Shown here: one piece after another, positions 1 to 11,611 of the stretch
How positions within the stretch are numbered: the stretch's first letter is position 1
Layout: each line of letters begins with the position of its first letter
Origin: Craterostigma plantagineum
Taxonomy: Eukaryota > Streptophyta > Magnoliopsida > Lamiales > Linderniaceae
DNA length: 64,000 nucleotides
Reading direction: 5' to 3'
Assembly (NCBI GenBank): GCA_027422505.1
Contig: JAPQWV010000498.1
Span: forward strand, 310,001-374,000
Position numbers and translations under genes: made by a program
The notes under the pieces: generated by a model
Databases searched by the model: none
What the model saw: only the letters and a program-made list of their open reading frames with translations
Told to the model about the DNA's origin: nothing

Positions 1-350
1 TGGAAAAACGGAGCAAGGGTTTAGTGGCTTATGAGGCGTTAGAATGGGCTTTAACGGGCCTGAACTGGTGGATAATGGGCTTTACATAGGCCCATTTATT
101 ATTACAGTAAATACAGTTACATAACCACAGCAGGAACTGGAGTTGATCATGTAGGAAAACATAAAAACTCAATATTAACGTTGATGACATAAAAATACAA
201 TTCAGCACACACTTTTACGAACAGCAAGCCAGGCGTTACACAATCCCCCGACGCTCAAACAATGAACACATATGATATGTGATCAATCGCACAATAATGT
301 TTTCGAAAAAAAAATGTTTGCAGAATATTCGATCCAAGTGATTCGACTGT
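1..350. other. 3' flank of AMSH1-type gene, no gene seen
   Basis: AT-rich sequence immediately downstream of the minus-strand stop codon at 351. It probably holds the 3' UTR and polyadenylation region. I see no exon, RNA gene or repeat with recognisable ends. Confidence 0.5.
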
Positions 351-3300
351 TCACCGAAGGTCGATGACTTCGCAGTTCAAGCTTGAATTCATATAGACAT
401 CGGTACACTGTCGATATATAGGACTGCCATCAGAAGGCGGGTCGTGGCTATGAAATCCACGCCTTGGGCACTGCCTTATAACCGTCATACCGCCTGAGGT
501 TAGCCGGAAAATGCCATGGTTTCTGTTGGGATATTATTAACAAATAGCGTTAATTTATTTAATCTTCGACACGCAAGTGTAATATATCTTTTAAAAACAA
601 CCTTGAGGTGTCTCTCGGTGCCATGACAATGGCGATTGATTCTGGCAACATGATCTGCAGACAGAGATTTGCATGATAAAAAGAAATTACTATTCAACTG
701 CATCAGTAATGAACTGACTCTTTATAGCGATACAGATCTCCTTAGGACTTGAAATAGTAACGAGGGAGTTAAGTTACCTGATAGGAGTAGTGAGTGTGGA
801 CATCGATTGATGACATGAAACAAGATTGCGTTGGATGGGTCTGCAAGACAACGGTGATTAGACATCAACATGATTTCCATATATAATCCTTAAGATTCAT
901 TATTGTACGCCGTACGGGCAAATCAGTTTAACTGAATTAAGTCCAAACACAAATCACATAAGAGGGAAGTCTAATACACACTTACGTGAATCCATCCAAG
1001 AGGAAAAAGAGACTGTTTGTCCTGCACTTCGAATATTTCTTCCTCGTTCGTGGTTTGGCACTGTTTGGTTTGATATGGCAAATTAGTACAGCAGTCTAAT
1101 GAAATTCAGGGGGTTTCGTTGATTACCAACTGTAGAATTTTGGCATACCGAATCGGACGTGGATTCTTGCTTTGGAATTATGAGGGCTGTAACATAAAAT
1201 TTTCTGTTTTTCTGCATTCGTCAAGTCGAGATTTCAAAAGTTGCACTCAGTCAAATAATCGAATGGTTTTCAGAAAAAAGAGCAGTAATCCAAAGTTTCA
1301 GAACTACTCACAAGGGAACCAGCAAGTACTCCACATGTTTCCAAGTTTTTATCCGTGTTCGACTTAGCCAGCTTCATAAAACTTTTCATCAGCTCAGTTG
1401 ACTGGAACAACAAGGGCAATTGCAATTGTGAATTAACTAGCAATTACAACTAACAGCGCCTAATACCAGAATCTCCAATAAGAACATGTAATTTCATTAA
1501 AAAAATTACAGAACTTACAATGTGCAACTGCAGTGGATCTTCAGTGCATGGAATTTCATTCTTCGAAGAAATTTCTGAAACAGATTCAATTTGAGTGTCG
1601 GGAGATGATGTTGGGATCAGATCCTGTACATCTGCTAGGATAGGAGGGGGAGAGGGTTGTCTGACAACTACAGTCTGTGGAGTACTTTCGATAGCATCAA
1701 AAGAAATGAGATTATCAGAATCTTGATTCGGAACTGATGACTGGTCATCGTTTTTGGGCTGACCAACTACAGAATCCAAGTTTAATCTTTCTAGCTCTGA
1801 GACATTGTTATCACTACTTGTATTGGATCCATCTTTAACAGATTGATGGTCATCACGATCCCTGAAGAATCAGAAACCAAATATCAGAAGTCAACAGGAG
1901 AAAATTAGATCGATAAACAAATATAAAAATAATGCTTTTGAGGTCTGAAAGCAAAGGAAATCCTTCGGAGTAATCAGAACCAATGCTTCATGACACTTCA
2001 TGTTGCCCACTTGTGGAACAGAAAACTGACTGATTTACTATATACGTGATAACGATATGGGTTTAACCTTGGGAACTGCAGAGGGGCAAGATCTACAGTG
2101 CTCGGATATTGAACCTGCAGGTGTGAAATATTGTAAAAAACTATTTTTTTTTTCAAAAATATAGTAAAGAACTATTCAATCATCAGAAAATTGCAGATTC
2201 ATGGATACTCGCAGCACCTTAAGGTTACTAGGAGGTTGCCACCGCCCAGAAAGACCAGACGGGCCCAGAATTGAATGCTTCGAAAGAGTTTCTTCTGTTG
2301 GACGGGGAAGGCTCAGTGTGCTGCTGCTGTTAATGACGAGAAGCAGGAGAAGGTAAAAAAAAAAAGACGGACAAAAATATATGAACAACCACTATATCAA
2401 TATTAAGCTATGTACAGATTACAAGGGCCAATTCCTTCACTTAAAACACTGTTATTTGTACATAATGAACAGACTACACATTAAAGAATGACTTACAACT
2501 TGCGAAGATGCTCCGCTCCGGGGTTGGCAAGCGCGAGTGTCTTCGGTTTTTGATGAACAAACTCACTACCGATGGGCTGCACCCTCAGTCACATGCATGT
2601 TGTTCAGGGAAAACTTTGTTACAAATTCTTTCTATTTTTAAGGATGAGGACCGTCTAACTTTAGGCTAGCTTGAGAAAATATATTAGAGCTGAAATTGAC
2701 CCTAACATTTCACTATGTAAAAGCGCAAGCATAGTATATTGCGAAACAAATGCATGAATATTACCTTTTGAGTATTCCAAAGATCTGGTTTTTGGTAGAC
2801 AGGTGGTTGTGAATATTCAAGCATTCTATCTTGCCTCGTCTGAGGTTTATTAAATTCATAAACTGTTTTATTCTGCAACTCTTGAAGTTTTGCTAAAACA
2901 GCTGGTTTCAACTCCTCAAGCTCAGTCAATGCAGTTATAAGTCTCTGTAAAGACAGACCAGAGACAATGTTTGATAAAACAGGAAAGACGTAAAAAAAAC
3001 GATTTTAGATAGCAGCGGCAACTAAAATTAATTATTGAATGAAGAATATTATTTACAACTGCTACCTTTAGATATAGTTTATGGCTTGGTGCAGACTTTC
3101 TATAATCTCGATGACCAGGTATTGTCTCTGTAATCAAACTAAAACCAACGACATAAAGCAGATTTCACAAAAGTGATTGGCACGTCAACATACAAATATG
3201 CAACGTAGTTTTAGGAAAACTAGCAACTAAATATTGGTACAGAATCTTGCTCACCTTGAAAACCTAAGAAGCATTACATACAAGTCAATGACATTACGTT

Positions 3301-4133
3301 CTTCACGAAATATATTGGCCTGAAAAATCCAAAAGAACAAAGTAGCAAGTCACCAACTGAACTGAAACAGAACATGAAGGAGAAGAAAACACGATCGGAT
3401 ACTAAAGAAAGAAAACGCCAAAAATATATCTATCGCCTCAACATCAACTATTATGTTTTGCCAATCAAAGTGATACATGTAATCAATTTTAACACGGCCA
3501 AAGAAATCGAAGAATGACAAACCATTATCCGAACTCCTTCCCAGGAGAGCTATCACCGCCATACATACGGAAACAAGCTACACTACATTAACTTACTATA
3601 AACTCAATTCATCTCCCTGAAGTCAGTCTATCACCGCGACTAATTCATGACATGGGAAATCGAGGTCAACACAAAAACCTTTACAAATTAAGAACCCTAA
3701 AAATTGATAAGAATACCACGATAAGAATATGGCATAAATAGGAACAAATACAAAAACAATCGCATCACCATGTTTCATCTCTCTACGGACTCCATCCACA
3801 AACAAGCATCCACGGTTGATTAAAACAGATCTTTGATCGAAATTTCACGACAAAGATGGAGCAAGTCCCGCAAATGAACATTAATTGCTAAAAACGAGGT
3901 ATCAGCAACCAAACAAGAAAAGAAAAACGACGAAACAAGCGACGTTCGCAGCAAGTATGGCAGGTGATACTGAGATGAATGATCAATACACACCAGCACA
4001 CCTGTTTGAGGATATTATCAGCTATACGGTAGTAGAAACGCAGAGAAATTCGGTTGTCGACATCGATCTTTCTGGCAACAGCTGAGAAATTGATGTTAAC
4101 TTTTCCAGCAGAAGGGGATTGTGAAGGAACCAT
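351..4133 (-). CDS. AMSH1: AMSH1-like JAMM-domain deubiquitinating isopeptidase
   Basis: Zinc metalloprotease that trims ubiquitin chains from cargo at ESCRT-III endosomes. Fourteen exons (351-522, 602-654, 778-840, 986-1060, 1149-1211, 1312-1401, 1519-1861, 2068-2114, 2218-2326, 2497-2576, 2765-2944, 3066-3138, 3255-3319, 4002-4133) sum to 514 codons plus stop. The N-terminal MIT-like region reads DVDNRISLRFYYRIADNILK, as in AMSH1 rather than AMSH3. A variable, proline- and serine-rich middle follows. The C-terminal JAMM domain has the zinc motif HTHP-x6-S-x2-D (HTHPTQSCFMSSID, exons 11-12), the catalytic Glu region ETCGVLAG, and ends in VIDLR. The start is the ATG at 4133, just before the conserved MIT region. 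All splice sites are GT-AG, and the first intron is long (about 680 bp). The product looks intact. Only the paralogue assignment is uncertain. Confidence 0.93.
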
Positions 4134-4439
4134 CGCGGAGGACTCTGCTCCCTAGACAACAGACGAAAACTCTTCTTCCTTCCTTCCTCTCTTGTCTTGA
4201 CTTCTGCTGCGTTGTTATGAAAATTGCGATTTCGGTCCCTATAATTTATAAGGGCACGGAAACACGACGGATTTACTTGAAACTTTGAAACAAATTGTTT
4301 CGAGTCCTTAAACTATTTTATATATACGGTGAGATCCTAATATGTCCTAATAAAAAAATCCACCCTTTTTATTACATCTTGCTTTTCTTTTTTTCTACCT
4401 GATGAAGCCCTTCTTTTGTTTTTATGTATTTGTTTACAG
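4134..4439. other. Spacer upstream of AMSH1
   Basis: Promoter and 5' UTR region of the minus-strand AMSH1 gene, followed by AT-rich DNA. No other gene is seen. Confidence 0.4.
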
Positions 4440-4520
4440 GTGGCTTCTCTCATCAAAGACGCCATAGCTGAGAAAGACGAGGAAATCGAGTCCTTACAGA
4501 AGATGCTCAAAAGATCCTAA
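4440..4520 (+). pseudogene. Isolated coiled-coil exon fragment, kinesin-like
   Basis: A TTTACAG acceptor is followed by 26 codons and a stop (VASLIKDAIAEKDEEIESLQ then KMLKRS). The heptad-like, charged sequence resembles the C-terminal coiled coil of plant KIN-14 kinesins (IKDAIAEKDEEIE-type). No motor domain or upstream exon is visible on this strand; the preceding DNA is the AMSH1 promoter. I infer a captured or relict terminal exon. It could also be a chance open stretch. Confidence 0.35.
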
Positions 4521-5326
4521 GAACGTTAGTTAGGTATAAGGATCATATTCATGTATGACAAAAGCAAGTCGTTGCCTAGTGTAGATATAAATTCACAAAA
4601 GCTTAAGAACACAGTTTACTTGACATGTTATATTGGCTTGCAGTCAATATAATATGTCCATTATCTTCATTAAATATTAAATATAATATGTTCATTATCA
4701 ATAACGTAATATGAAAATATTAGACCTAATGGATTATAAATGGTCATCAACTGTCAACTCTCCGAATCCGATCTAATTCATGATTACCAATACCACGTAA
4801 TATGAAAAATGGTAACAAATGGGTTACACATGGTCACTAACTCTATGATTTATTTAAGTTAGGAGTAAATAGATAGTCTAATATATTATACATGGTCATC
4901 AACGCTATGATTTATTGTAGTTAATGATTATATTCGTATTTGTAATCGTTCTTTAATAGAAAAATATAATTATGGTGTGATAATTCTCAAATCCTCCTCT
5001 TCGTCTAGTTACTAAATTTCATTAAGACACTATTTTTATTACATTAGCAGCTGGCATTTCAATAGTCAAGGATTCAATTTTAAATGGTGTAAATGTAGAA
5101 ATCAAGCTATGAGCTTATCATACATATACATATATATTATATATATATGCAGTCAGATTATCTCTTACAACAAACACACTGCAACAACAGAAAAAACACA
5201 CAAGGTTCTTCTCTAAAAAGTTTTCCAAATTTTAATTATTTAATTACGTTTGATGTTTATACTATCATTCATTATTTGTACGTCTCTACTAACTTAATTC
5301 GTATATATATTCATTTCGCTTAGTAG
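4521..5326. other. AT-rich spacer with imperfect repeats
   Basis: No gene seen. Related phrases such as 'catggtcatcaac' plus 'ctatgatttatt' recur imperfectly between about 4735 and 4925, suggesting a decayed local duplication. A TA-rich stretch lies near 5125-5150. Confidence 0.35.
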
Positions 5327-6272
5327 ATGAATCAACTATCTCTTGAAGTATACGACCCCGTCGAAAAGTGCATGAGAATCGACGGAATTCTAAGCCCCCA
5401 ACCACCCCAAAGCATCCCTTTTCAACCTTTAGAGGTAACATAAATTCAAATAAATGTCCTATACACATATATTAAGATTATTATAGAAAAATATTACATA
5501 AATAATCCTTCAAACTATTGCGAGAGGCGCTAATCTCGCCCGCATTTGCGCGTCTCAGTTATTATCTGCGCCGAGGACATCCTACCGACGTCTGCAGTGA
5601 TAGAGACGAAACGAATAACGCTCCAACTCTTTCGATGTCAAAGGACGTCTGTCTATATTTTACGCATTCGCGAGGTAATTAAATCAAAGCTTATCGTTTA
5701 AAAAATGATGTGAAAATAAAAATACTTAACATTTTTGCCGCAAACTACTTGCATTTATCATAGGTTGCAGCGGGAAATATAAAATCATATCGTTTAGAGC
5801 CTTTTGCGCACAAATCTGGTACAAAGAAGAGTGAAGGCGAGGAAAGCAAAAGAAGGCGCGTTTTCGCTGGTTCGCGTGGATCATGAAATCTTCCCCGATA
5901 TCGAAGATAGTAACGATCTATCGATAACGGTGGAAGTGAGGATGCGCGAGAAATCTCAAATAAGAGAATCTGTAAGCAAATTTTATCTTATGATTACAAT
6001 GATATGATTTGCAAAAGGGAAAAAAAAATGTTCCAATTAGGTTGAAACTCTGCTTTCAGTTTTACTACCATGAGAGGGTCAGTAGAACTATTCGGACAGT
6101 TGGGGAACTGGCTACGTTCATCACCTGCAACTGCAATATCACATACTGATGAATGTCCGTGTGAGCAAATAATTTTTTTTTTTTTTTGTCCTTCGATTAC
6201 ATATGTTCTTATTTATTAATTTCAACAGGGTTGAAGAGATGGCAGCTATGAAGGCGCAAAAGATACTGTAAT
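5327..6272 (+). CDS. Unrecognised exon series, possible small gene or pseudogene
   Basis: I do not recognise this protein. An ATG at 5327 opens 36 codons (MNQLSLEVYDPVEKCMRIDG...) ending at a GTAACA donor after 5434. A following open stretch, 5527-5674, joins in frame and ends at GTAATT. Further exon-like blocks lie at about 5832-5970 (ending at GTAAGC; contains VDHEIFPDIEDSNDLS) and 6060-6165. The last is about 6230-6272, whose open reading ends EEMAAMKAQKIL then stop. The acceptor of exon 2 is poor, and no phase-consistent path joins all blocks without a stop. It may be a fast-evolving gene with a model I have wrong, or a decaying one. Exact limits are uncertain. Confidence 0.3.
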
Positions 6273-6578
6273 GTATGGAAAAATTTTCACTGTTTTTTAC
6301 TAATTCTAGTGAATTGCTCCCTCCTTATCGAGGAGTTCTAAGGAAGATTAAGCAAAAAGTCAAGACAAAATTTCACCCTATTTTAAATATTATATTAAAA
6401 CTTTCATCAGTTAAACTGCAGCAAGCAACTAAATCAGTTCCCCATTACATAAAGTGAGCCAAAAACACAAACAGAAAGAGAATTTAACACACAGTTTATA
6501 CTTAACCAACCGAGGAGGTGAGGTAATAAAATTCAGAAACCACTCATCACGAAAGGTTCAGTCGAACGATGGATCGAA
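6273..6578. other. Spacer between convergent transcription units
   Basis: AT-rich DNA holding the presumed 3' UTR of the minus-strand B3 gene. No other feature is seen. Confidence 0.35.
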
Positions 6579-8551
6579 TCAAGCCTTCTTACGTTCGAAG
6601 TGGACTCGAAAATCATTGAGCCGCCAATTGCCGGGAAGAAGATCGAACCTGCAAGTATCTCCTTCGACGACGCCGTTCTTACGGCAAAACTTCTCCCAAG
6701 TCCCCGTCAGTGTCCTGACAGAAGATTTCTCAGCTTCGCAAATGACGGGCCAAACCCTCCTCTTCGGATCCTCGAGATACACGACGTGCCCGAGCGTGCA
6801 AGAATGCTTACTTCCCTTGGGCAGCTCCTAAAAAACACCGTAACGGAAAGAACAAAAACTATGTTTAAGGTTGTACTAATTAGCACGCCGAGAAAAGAAA
6901 GAAGGAAATTCGACTCGCCAGAAACTCTCGACTCTTGACGACGACTGAAAAGGAGCGCAAGGTGACGTTCTGGGGATCTTCTTCGTCTGACGAGTCGGGC
7001 TCGACTTTTACGATGGTAGATCTCGTCCGAGCGCCGTCGCCGATCTTTTCTTGGATTATTGGCCCTCGGCGCGTCGGCCACTTACCTCTAGAGCGTTGAT
7101 CTACGCCACGGGAAAAGCGAATTGCAGCTCTTGAAAAGAAAAAAGAAAATTAGTAAAGCTAAAATGTACCTAGCGGTCCGCCCGTAAATCGCAGGGATTC
7201 TTTGATCCAATCGTTGTTGGGAGGTCGTTTACCTGCTTAAAGCATAATGCATGTATACGGAAGAGAGACTTAATGGGCATAGTCTTTTCATATTAATCAT
7301 AAAGTGATCTTTTTCTATAGCATCAAGAGAGAATCCATTGGCTCACCGTTTTTGCGCTTCTTTGGTTTGGATCGGGAATCCGCCGTCTTGTTAAAGCTTC
7401 CATCTTTAGGCAGTTTCCTATCAAGTTCACAATCAGTGTCAGTGTGGTCATCAGCTATTTGCGCTTTTTCCCTTCCCTTTGATTTTACGTCCGAGGCAGA
7501 GGATTTCCCAGTTTTCGCAACCTTTTTCGCCTGTCCACCGTCGTCCTCTACTGCTAATAACATCCCAGCAAAAAAATTAGGTCTTTTTGCCCGAGAATTT
7601 CCATTCTTCTCCGTGGCTTCATCGCACTTGGTTTTTTTCTGCGCGGCGATTCCAACATCCGAACCTTTACTGAGCTTGTCCACGTTCTTTATGGCTACAC
7701 CAACCTCCCTTTTGCCCTGGTCTGTTTTTCTTGCATTGGAGCCATTTGCAGAAGCTTTGTCAAGAACTACAAAGTCCCTTTTGCCCCGCTCTGCTTTAAT
7801 AGCATTGGAGCCATTTGCAGACGCTTTCTCAAGAATTACGGCGTCCTCCTTACGTTTGTCAACAGGCGACTCTAAATCACTATCTTCGTCGAGATCTATG
7901 ATTTCATCGACAGATCCAACGTCAGATTCTATTTCATCCTCTGCTGAGCCAAAACCTAAAGTGTCAGCGATCGCCGTAGCCTTAGGAAGAGTAGTACGTA
8001 TAGCATCGTCATCATCATCTTCGTCGCCCGACGTCCTTTGATTCCTCATAGGAGGAGAAGCCATTTCCACCACAACCTCATTTAAATCAGACTCGTCGAT
8101 GACCTCAGATCCATTTTGCCCAAATACAAGAACAGATAAAGATTTGCGTCCCTCAATGTATTCGAACATCAAGAAGCTGCCTTCTTCAAGATGGTGGTCG
8201 TTGAAAAACGAGGACCACCCAGTCGTAAATGCTAAAAGACCTTCGGCGCGCCATAATTTCACGGGCCATTGACGAGAACCATCAGCATCTTCGAGGTTAA
8301 AGTGTTCGCCGGCCATGTTTTCGAGAACGTGGGCAAAACCGGGAGGCAAATCCTGCAATAAGGAACAGATGATGTAAGAGGGGACGATTAGTTAACTTCA
8401 GCAAAGAATCTATCTACCTTACCATGAACTTATCGTGGTCCTTGCCAAACATGACTTTGAAGAATCGAAACCGTTTGCGAGTTTGCTTTTCGCTCGTCGG
8501 ATGTAAGCGATTGCAGTTCTTGGTGCAGTCGGGACAAGCCACACGAGTCAT
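6579..8551 (-). CDS. Two-domain B3 DNA-binding protein (REM type)
   Basis: Probable nuclear DNA-binding protein of the plant B3/REM family. Exons 8423-8551, 7347-8352, 6919-7127 and 6579-6827 give 530 residues. Exons 1-2 encode the first B3 domain (FRFFKVMFGKDHDKFM, DLPPGF, then WPVKLWRAEG...F.TGWSSFF and EEGSFLMFEY). A long acidic and lysine-rich linker follows, including a run of aspartates and repeated ASANGSNA units. Exons 3-4 encode a second, more diverged B3 domain (SFSVVVKSREFL, ELPKGS, VWPVI, LTGTWEKFCRKNGVVEGDTC). Joining exons 3 and 4 in frame needs a GC donor (CTG|GCGAGT at 6919), which is unusual. If exon 2 is instead read through, the protein stops at 7315 and has one B3 domain. 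The start at 8551 is the first ATG before the B3 region. Confidence 0.78.
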
Positions 8552-9289
8552 CTTTGCTTCGGTCTTGTGTTTACGAAAGCTACCTAAAGGAAGAGAACGA
8601 GCAACTGATTACATAAACACGGACATTGATCACAGAATGGGCATTCAAGGTTAAAATAAACCTAGGATCTGAGGAAGATTTGATGACGTTTGGGATAAAT
8701 TAGTCTCTCCTTTAACAACATTCACAGATCCAAAATAACACAGAAGGGCATCAACACTTCAGATTACTGAACCATTCTTGAAAATCGACTAGCTACACTC
8801 AAAAGCTACGCCAAGTTTACCCATCACCCTCACGGTCACGACCCACAGTCAGAGGAGAAGGAAAAAAGGAAATAGACAGCATATTTTAACGAATCTAAAG
8901 AAGAAAACAACGATGAAATGAGCTAAATAGCATTCACGTCATCATAAATAAAACGTTGATACACAAACGAGACAAAAATAAAAAACTCAGATATAAAACA
9001 TACGCACACGTTAACGACGGCCCTTCACCACATACACAGACAGCCACCTATTCTGCCGAACACCAAGCTTCGCACACCCATAAAGGAAAATGAAAACCAC
9101 AAAAAAAAAAAAAAAGGAAAAGAACGTCACCTTTGTAAGAAGACGAAGGTGGGTGTTGATTGGAAGTGACGCGACAAATAAAACCCTTTTTTTTAGGTTG
9201 GCCTTGTTTTGTAGTGAAGAATCAATGCGGGGACAGTCTTCTGGTTTATTTTTTGTCAATTAATATTTGTTAATAAACAATTTGAATCA
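8552..9289. other. 5' region of the B3 gene and spacer
   Basis: Upstream region of the minus-strand B3 gene. It contains a poly-A stretch near 9101-9115. No additional coding exon is supported. Confidence 0.35.
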
Positions 9290-9965
9290 CAAATTTACCA
9301 AAATATTTACGAATACTTTTTGGGGTGTCAGGATTTGATTTGCCGAATCAACGCATAGATAGAAATGTAAATTAAGTTTCTGGCCACAGACATGTTTTAA
9401 ATTAGGTTTCAGACCCATGTGAGAAAATTCATAATTTTAAAGACCCAATTTTTATGAAATTTAAAGATAAAGACTTAAATTTACGCAAGTGTTATGCAGT
9501 TTACATGAACTGGTATCGGAGATCCATAACTGTAAATCCATGAAGTTGTACTTTAGACCCATGAAGTGATATTGTAGATCCATGAAGTAGTATCATAGAT
9601 CCATGAAGTGGTAGTCCATGGCCGGTCCTAACAGTAAGTGGGCCCAGGGGCAACTTTATTTTTTTCGATGTATTTAGTGGGCCCCATAGCGAAATACAAA
9701 AAAGGCCCAATTTATAGCATCATTTTGGGTTGTTTTAATAATATATGTTGGATATGGGCTTCTTTTTTAAAAATATTGTATATAGAGTAAAACGTAAACT
9801 TGTATTATACATAAAATTGGGCCCCTACTGGAACGGGGCCCAGGGCGGTCGCCCCTTCTCAGAGCCGGCCCTGGTGGTACTGTAGATCCATGAAGTGGTA
9901 CTGGTGAACAGTGAAGTAGTACAGCAGAACACTTAAATGTTTTTGCAGAAATTAGTCCTTAAACT
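9290..9965. repeat. Dispersed repeat with imperfect tandem 'gatccatgaagtggta' units
   Basis: Units of about 25 bp built around 'tgtagatccatgaagtggtac' recur between roughly 9505 and 9915, interrupted by the insertion at 9617-9873. The adjoining stretch (acc/gtctttatctttaaattt, tctgaaacctaatttaaaa, tgacaggat-like blocks) resembles, in reverse complement, the region 49850-50215. I take both as copies of one dispersed repeat family. Confidence 0.5.
9617..9873. mobile_element. Short non-autonomous hAT-like element
   Basis: A 257-bp insertion splits the tandem repeat. Its ends are imperfect inverted repeats: CATGGCCGGTCCTAAC at the left, and the complement of the right end, CAGGGCCGGCTCTGA. GGCCC-rich subterminal sequence lies near both ends (gggcccaggggc, ggggcccagggcgg). 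The flanks gtggtagt and gtggtact could be a degraded 8-bp target duplication, but the host is itself repetitive. It has no coding capacity. Such GGCCGGC-ended short elements are common in plants. Confidence 0.55.
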
Positions 9966-10284
9966 ATGAATTTTCTCGGAGTCCTGCAAGCTAAATGAAA
10001 CTTAATGTGGAGCATGAATTGTAATGGCCCTAGATAGAAAATAAAGTATAAATCCAATTCAGCAAAACGACGATTGGGTTAGTGCCTCAGTGGGCTTTAA
10101 GATAGAGACGTCCACTCCACGCACATGACTGATGACACAAAAGGATCCACCTTTATTGATAATAGCAATAATATAAAAACAACGATGAAGAAATCCTCGT
10201 ACAAATGTATAATCCGTATACACGCGTAACAATGTAGAAAAATCGGTAGATATGAATCAAAAGACGAAACAAAAAATTCCTCAG
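9966..10284. other. 3' flank of phytocyanin gene
   Basis: AT-rich region downstream of the phytocyanin stop codon; no gene seen. Confidence 0.3.
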
Positions 10285-11479
10285 TTATACAGCAAAAGCA
10301 GCAACGACGGCCAAGAACGTCAACGGCAAGGCTCCTACGACACTGAAAGCCGAGGCCGAGTTTCCCGCCGGCGGAGGCGGGGGACTAAATGGCGTCGTAG
10401 GCTGCGACGTCGGCCCGCCGGAAACGGCAGGTCCGCCTGAAGGATTTCCGGCGGAGGACTCGCCGACGACGTTGATGGCTAGTTTCTGACCGAATGAACA
10501 GTGCTGGGGGAACGTGCATATGTAGTAGTGTTCGCCGGCCGACGTCAGCGTGATCCTCGCCGGCGTCGTCATGATCGGAGGCGTGGTGGTGGTGGAGGTG
10601 TTGCACGCGTCGAACTCCGATCGGGTCACCTGTACGACGTCGTGCGCCCCGCTCGTGAAGTTGAACACTGGACATAAAAAAAAAGAAAGAAATAATAAAA
10701 ATGAGTAATTAAAATGAATAAAGGACCAGTCAAACTTCGATCGTCTTCTTTGACTCGATGGTATTATGTTATTACCTAATATATCTCCGACGACGAACCT
10801 CTTCCCCCTAGCCCACGTGCGGTAAGCCACCGGCCCGCCGGGAGGCACGTTCCACCCGATGGCATCTCCGACCACGTAAGTCGCCGGAGCCGAAGACCTC
10901 GTCGGCGCAGGCGCCTGAGCTCCTTCCCTCGCCGGCAGAGGCGCCTGAGCTCCGGGATTCGCCGGCGCGGGGGCCACGGCCGCTGCGGCAGATACGTTGA
11001 TGGCTAGCCTCTGTCCCAAACCGCAGTGCATGGAGATGGTGCATATGAAGTGGTGCTCGCCGGCGGACGTCAGCGTGATGTTCGTGGGGCCGTTCCTTGA
11101 GATGGAGATTGGCCCGTTCGAGTTGCAGGCGTCGTACGAAGATTTGCTCACCTCGGCGACGTCGTGGGCGTTCGTCGGAAAGTTGAACACTGGCAGAAAA
11201 TTATTGCAACAGCGTCGTCGATGTTTCAGTCAAATTCAGAACTAATAATAATCTTAACTGAGATAAAAAGCAAATCAAGAATACGAGCCACCAACCAAGC
11301 ACATCGCCGACGGCAAAGTTCTTGGAGTCGGCCCACGTCTTATACGCAGCCTCGCCGCCAGGTGGGACGAGCCAGCCCAAAGAGTCGCCGACGACGTGCG
11401 TCGTCTGAGCCAAAGCACCATGTTCGGACAAGCAAGCCACAAGCAATAGAGTCGTCAGTACCAACGTCGACTTTTCCAT
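10285..11479 (-). CDS. Two-domain phytocyanin (blue copper protein), GPI-anchor-like
   Basis: Secreted copper protein of the plant apoplast or plasma membrane, likely redox or cell-wall related. Exons 11296-11479, 10776-11189 and 10285-10667 give 326 residues. An N-terminal signal peptide (LVLTTLLLVACLS...ALAQ) precedes two full plastocyanin-like domains, each starting THVVGDSLGW or TYVVGDAIGW. Each domain carries the His (AHDV), Cys (DACN) and His (HC) copper ligands. The axial position is Gln in CGLGQ and CSFGQ, as in stellacyanins. An Ala/Pro-rich linker (PAPANPGAQAP...) joins the domains. The C-terminus is Pro/Ser-rich and ends in a hydrophobic tail, typical of GPI attachment. Both introns fall at the same site (GDxL|VFNF) in the two domains, showing internal duplication of an intron-containing gene. 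Most family members have one domain. Confidence 0.9.
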
Positions 11480-11602
11480 GTCTGCAACTCAAGTCTGTGT
11501 TCTTCAGTCTCGGAGATCGCCCCCTACTATTAGAAAAAGATTCTTTTTTTTTATTATTACGTGGGATATGTTATTGTAATAACCTTTGATCTTCGAAATC
11601 GC

Positions 11603-11611
11603 TTATTTATA
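11603..11611 (-). promoter_or_regulatory. TATA box of phytocyanin gene
   Basis: TATAAATAA read on the minus strand, about 125 bp before the ATG at 11479. Spacing suits a core promoter with a short leader. Confidence 0.55.

Noticed and set aside
7304..8041. 245-codon plus-strand open frame
   Set aside because: Antisense shadow of the B3 gene's Ser/Asp-rich linker exon; low complexity and no start context.
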